NCBI GenBank assembly: GCA_021203205.1
Contig: JAJQBQ010000011.1
Coordinates: 47,683-111,682 of the forward strand
Source: Lachnospiraceae bacterium
Lineage (GTDB): Bacteria; Bacillota; Clostridia; Lachnospirales; Lachnospiraceae
Direction of reading: 5' to 3'
DNA: 64,000 nucleotides
Shown here: piece by piece, positions 62,924 through 64,000 of the stretch
How positions within the stretch are numbered: the first letter of the stretch is position 1
How the letters are laid out: each line of letters opens with the position of its first letter
The notes under the pieces: generated by a model
Seen by the model: the letters and a program-made list of their open reading frames with translations, nothing else
Databases searched by the model: none
What the model was told of the DNA's origin: nothing
Made by a program: the position numbers and the translations under genes

Positions 62924-63925
62924 CTATTTGACCAAGGCTGCAAGCTGTCTTTCCAGCTCGGCAATTCTGGCATCTTTACGAACCAATTCCGCTTTATCTT
63001 CCTCTCTTCCCGCCTTCAGTTCCTCAATCTGCTCCTGCTGCTCCTCAATCATGTACTGCACCGTATTCTTATCCATCTCCTGCAATGCTTCCGTGTAATA
63101 TCCCATAATGTCCTCCAGATTCTCGCAGAGCTTATACACCTCGTCGTAAAGATCCCGGAAATAGGGATACTTCTGAATCAGCTTCTCTATGATCTCCGGT
63201 TCGTCCTCGCACAGGAAGGTAAGCCATGCGTCAAATTCATTTCCTATGCCTTTATTTTGCAGAATTGCCCGGAAATTGTCAAGCGGAATATAGATAAATT
63301 CCTGCGGCATGTGAATCTTCAGATCCGTGTCAAAAGTGACGCGGCCGCGGTGGATGTAGTGATCCGGCATGTCTTTCAGTTCCTGCGGACTCTTCTCGAA
63401 CAAAACTATGGTGTATACATCCTTTATCTGCATATAGGAAAATTTCTTATTCGCAGCCTGCAAGCCTGTTTTCACGCGCTGATACTGCCGCAGAAGCAGG
63501 TCTGCGGAATAGCAGCTGGTTCTCTGCCCGGGAAATGCATAACCAATTTTCTGCATCTCCACGTTTGCGATGCTCCCATCCTCCAATTCCACCACAATGT
63601 CCATGATCAGAAGCGAGGATTCCGCCGTCATGCGGCTTTCGTTCGGTAAGACCTGGACAATTTTCACTTTCTTTCTGAGTACTGCGGAAAGGAATTTCTC
63701 CAGTCGTTCCGGATTTTCCGTGGGGTTCATGATCTTCTTAAAGAATGCGTCATACAGGATCTTACAGCCTTTCACGCCGGTGCAAAAGTTCAGGAACTCG
63801 TTCTGCTGTTCCTTCTCCCAGCTTTGAAAAGTGGTGTCCAGTCGCGGATCTCCTCCGATTTCCGTCAGGATTTCCGCTTTGATGCGCAGCACCGGAAAAT
63901 ACTGTTTCAGGTTTGATTTTTTCAT
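62924..63925 (-). CDS. Rpn family recombination-promoting nuclease/putative transposase, copy 2
   Basis: The 333-residue protein is nearly the same as copy 1 over about 290 residues (LIMDIVVELEDGSIANVEMQK with the catalytic D and E-x-Q). The 3' coiled coil is shorter and has the sequence EELKAGREEDKAELVRKDAR. A 347-bp block (63153-63499) is identical to 34553-34899 of copy 1. The rest of the coding region, including the first 75 bases upstream of the ATG, is visibly more divergent. GGAG precedes the ATG. The gene lies directly upstream of the IS607-type element. Confidence 0.9.
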   Translation of the reverse strand: MKKSNLKQYFPVLRIKAEILTEIGGDPRLDTTFQSWEKEQQNEFLNFCTGVKGCKILYDAFFKKIMNPTENPERLEKFLSAVLRKKVKIVQVLPNESRMTAESSLLIMDIVVELEDGSIANVEMQKIGYAFPGQRTSCYSADLLLRQYQRVKTGLQAANKKFSYMQIKDVYTIVLFEKSPQELKDMPDHYIHRGRVTFDTDLKIHMPQEFIYIPLDNFRAILQNKGIGNEFDAWLTFLCEDEPEIIEKLIQKYPYFRDLYDEVYKLCENLEDIMGYYTEALQEMDKNTVQYMIEEQQEQIEELKAGREEDKAELVRKDARIAELERQLAALVK

Positions 63926-64000
63926 ACAGTTGCTCCTCCTTTGGTCGGCCTGCTGTTTTATTTTTTGATTCGCTTATTTGTGGAATTTCATATACCCGTA

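Overview
The window looks like a chromosomal segment from a Firmicute of the class Clostridia, most probably a gut Lachnospiraceae. The grounds are strong AGGAGG-type ribosome binding sites, an infC-rpmI-rplT operon, MtaB, RecD2, ComF and MreB of Gram-positive type, DUF1540 and Uma2 proteins, Rpn and AAA/PD-(D/E)XK multicopy families, and SipW-type signal peptides. No database search was possible, so the taxon is an inference. Most genes lie on the minus strand.

Layout. 1-9.9 kb is housekeeping: the end of a flippase gene, then rarA, mtaB, a trxB-like reductase, comF, recD2 and mreB. 10.4-13.1 kb holds three tandem Uma2 nuclease-like genes. 13.5-16 kb is a large repeat-containing surface protein. 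16.4-18.1 kb is an AAA/PD-(D/E)XK gene followed by a broken fragment of a relative. 18.4-21.6 kb has aroB, three tRNAs (Asn, Leu, Leu) and rplT, rpmI and infC behind an attenuator-like leader. 22.0-22.5 kb contains a compact two-promoter locus with a 32-residue hydrophobic peptide, a shared terminator and a convergent antisense RNA. It has the architecture of the par/Fst type I toxin-antitoxin family and is the most interesting find here. 22.5-23.2 kb has a DUF1540 protein and tRNA-Glu. 23.7-28.1 kb is a Gld-like ABC transporter operon. 28.7-31.2 kb encodes two SipW-type (TasA/CalY-like) surface proteins. 32.4-35.9 kb is a mobile or decayed zone with an orphan tyrosine recombinase, Rpn copies and a remnant of the AAA family.

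35.9-55.6 kb is a 16-gene surface-polysaccharide region, all on the minus strand. Read in transcription order it encodes a glycosyltransferase, a UDP-glucuronate epimerase-like protein, UDP-glucose dehydrogenase, another glycosyltransferase, an acetyltransferase, a TupA-like ATP-grasp protein, a radical SAM protein, three paralogous glycosyltransferases, a polymerase, a pyruvyltransferase, a flippase, a beta-propeller protein, a VanZ-like protein and a nucleotidyltransferase-fold protein. The dehydrogenase and epimerase would make UDP-glucuronate and UDP-galacturonate, and glmS just upstream would feed amino-sugar synthesis. Two adjacent genes carry nine-G tracts in their coding strands, which suggests phase variation of the polysaccharide. 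57.9-64 kb holds a second nucleotidyltransferase-fold gene, a second AAA/PD-(D/E)XK gene, an IS607-type element with an internally deleted TnpB, and another Rpn copy.

A recurring theme is in-frame tandem repeats and polar insertions inside otherwise conserved proteins (GlmS, ComF, TrxB, MtaB, Uma2, a nucleotidyltransferase, the ABC operon). A second theme is expansion and decay of three PD-(D/E)XK-fold families.
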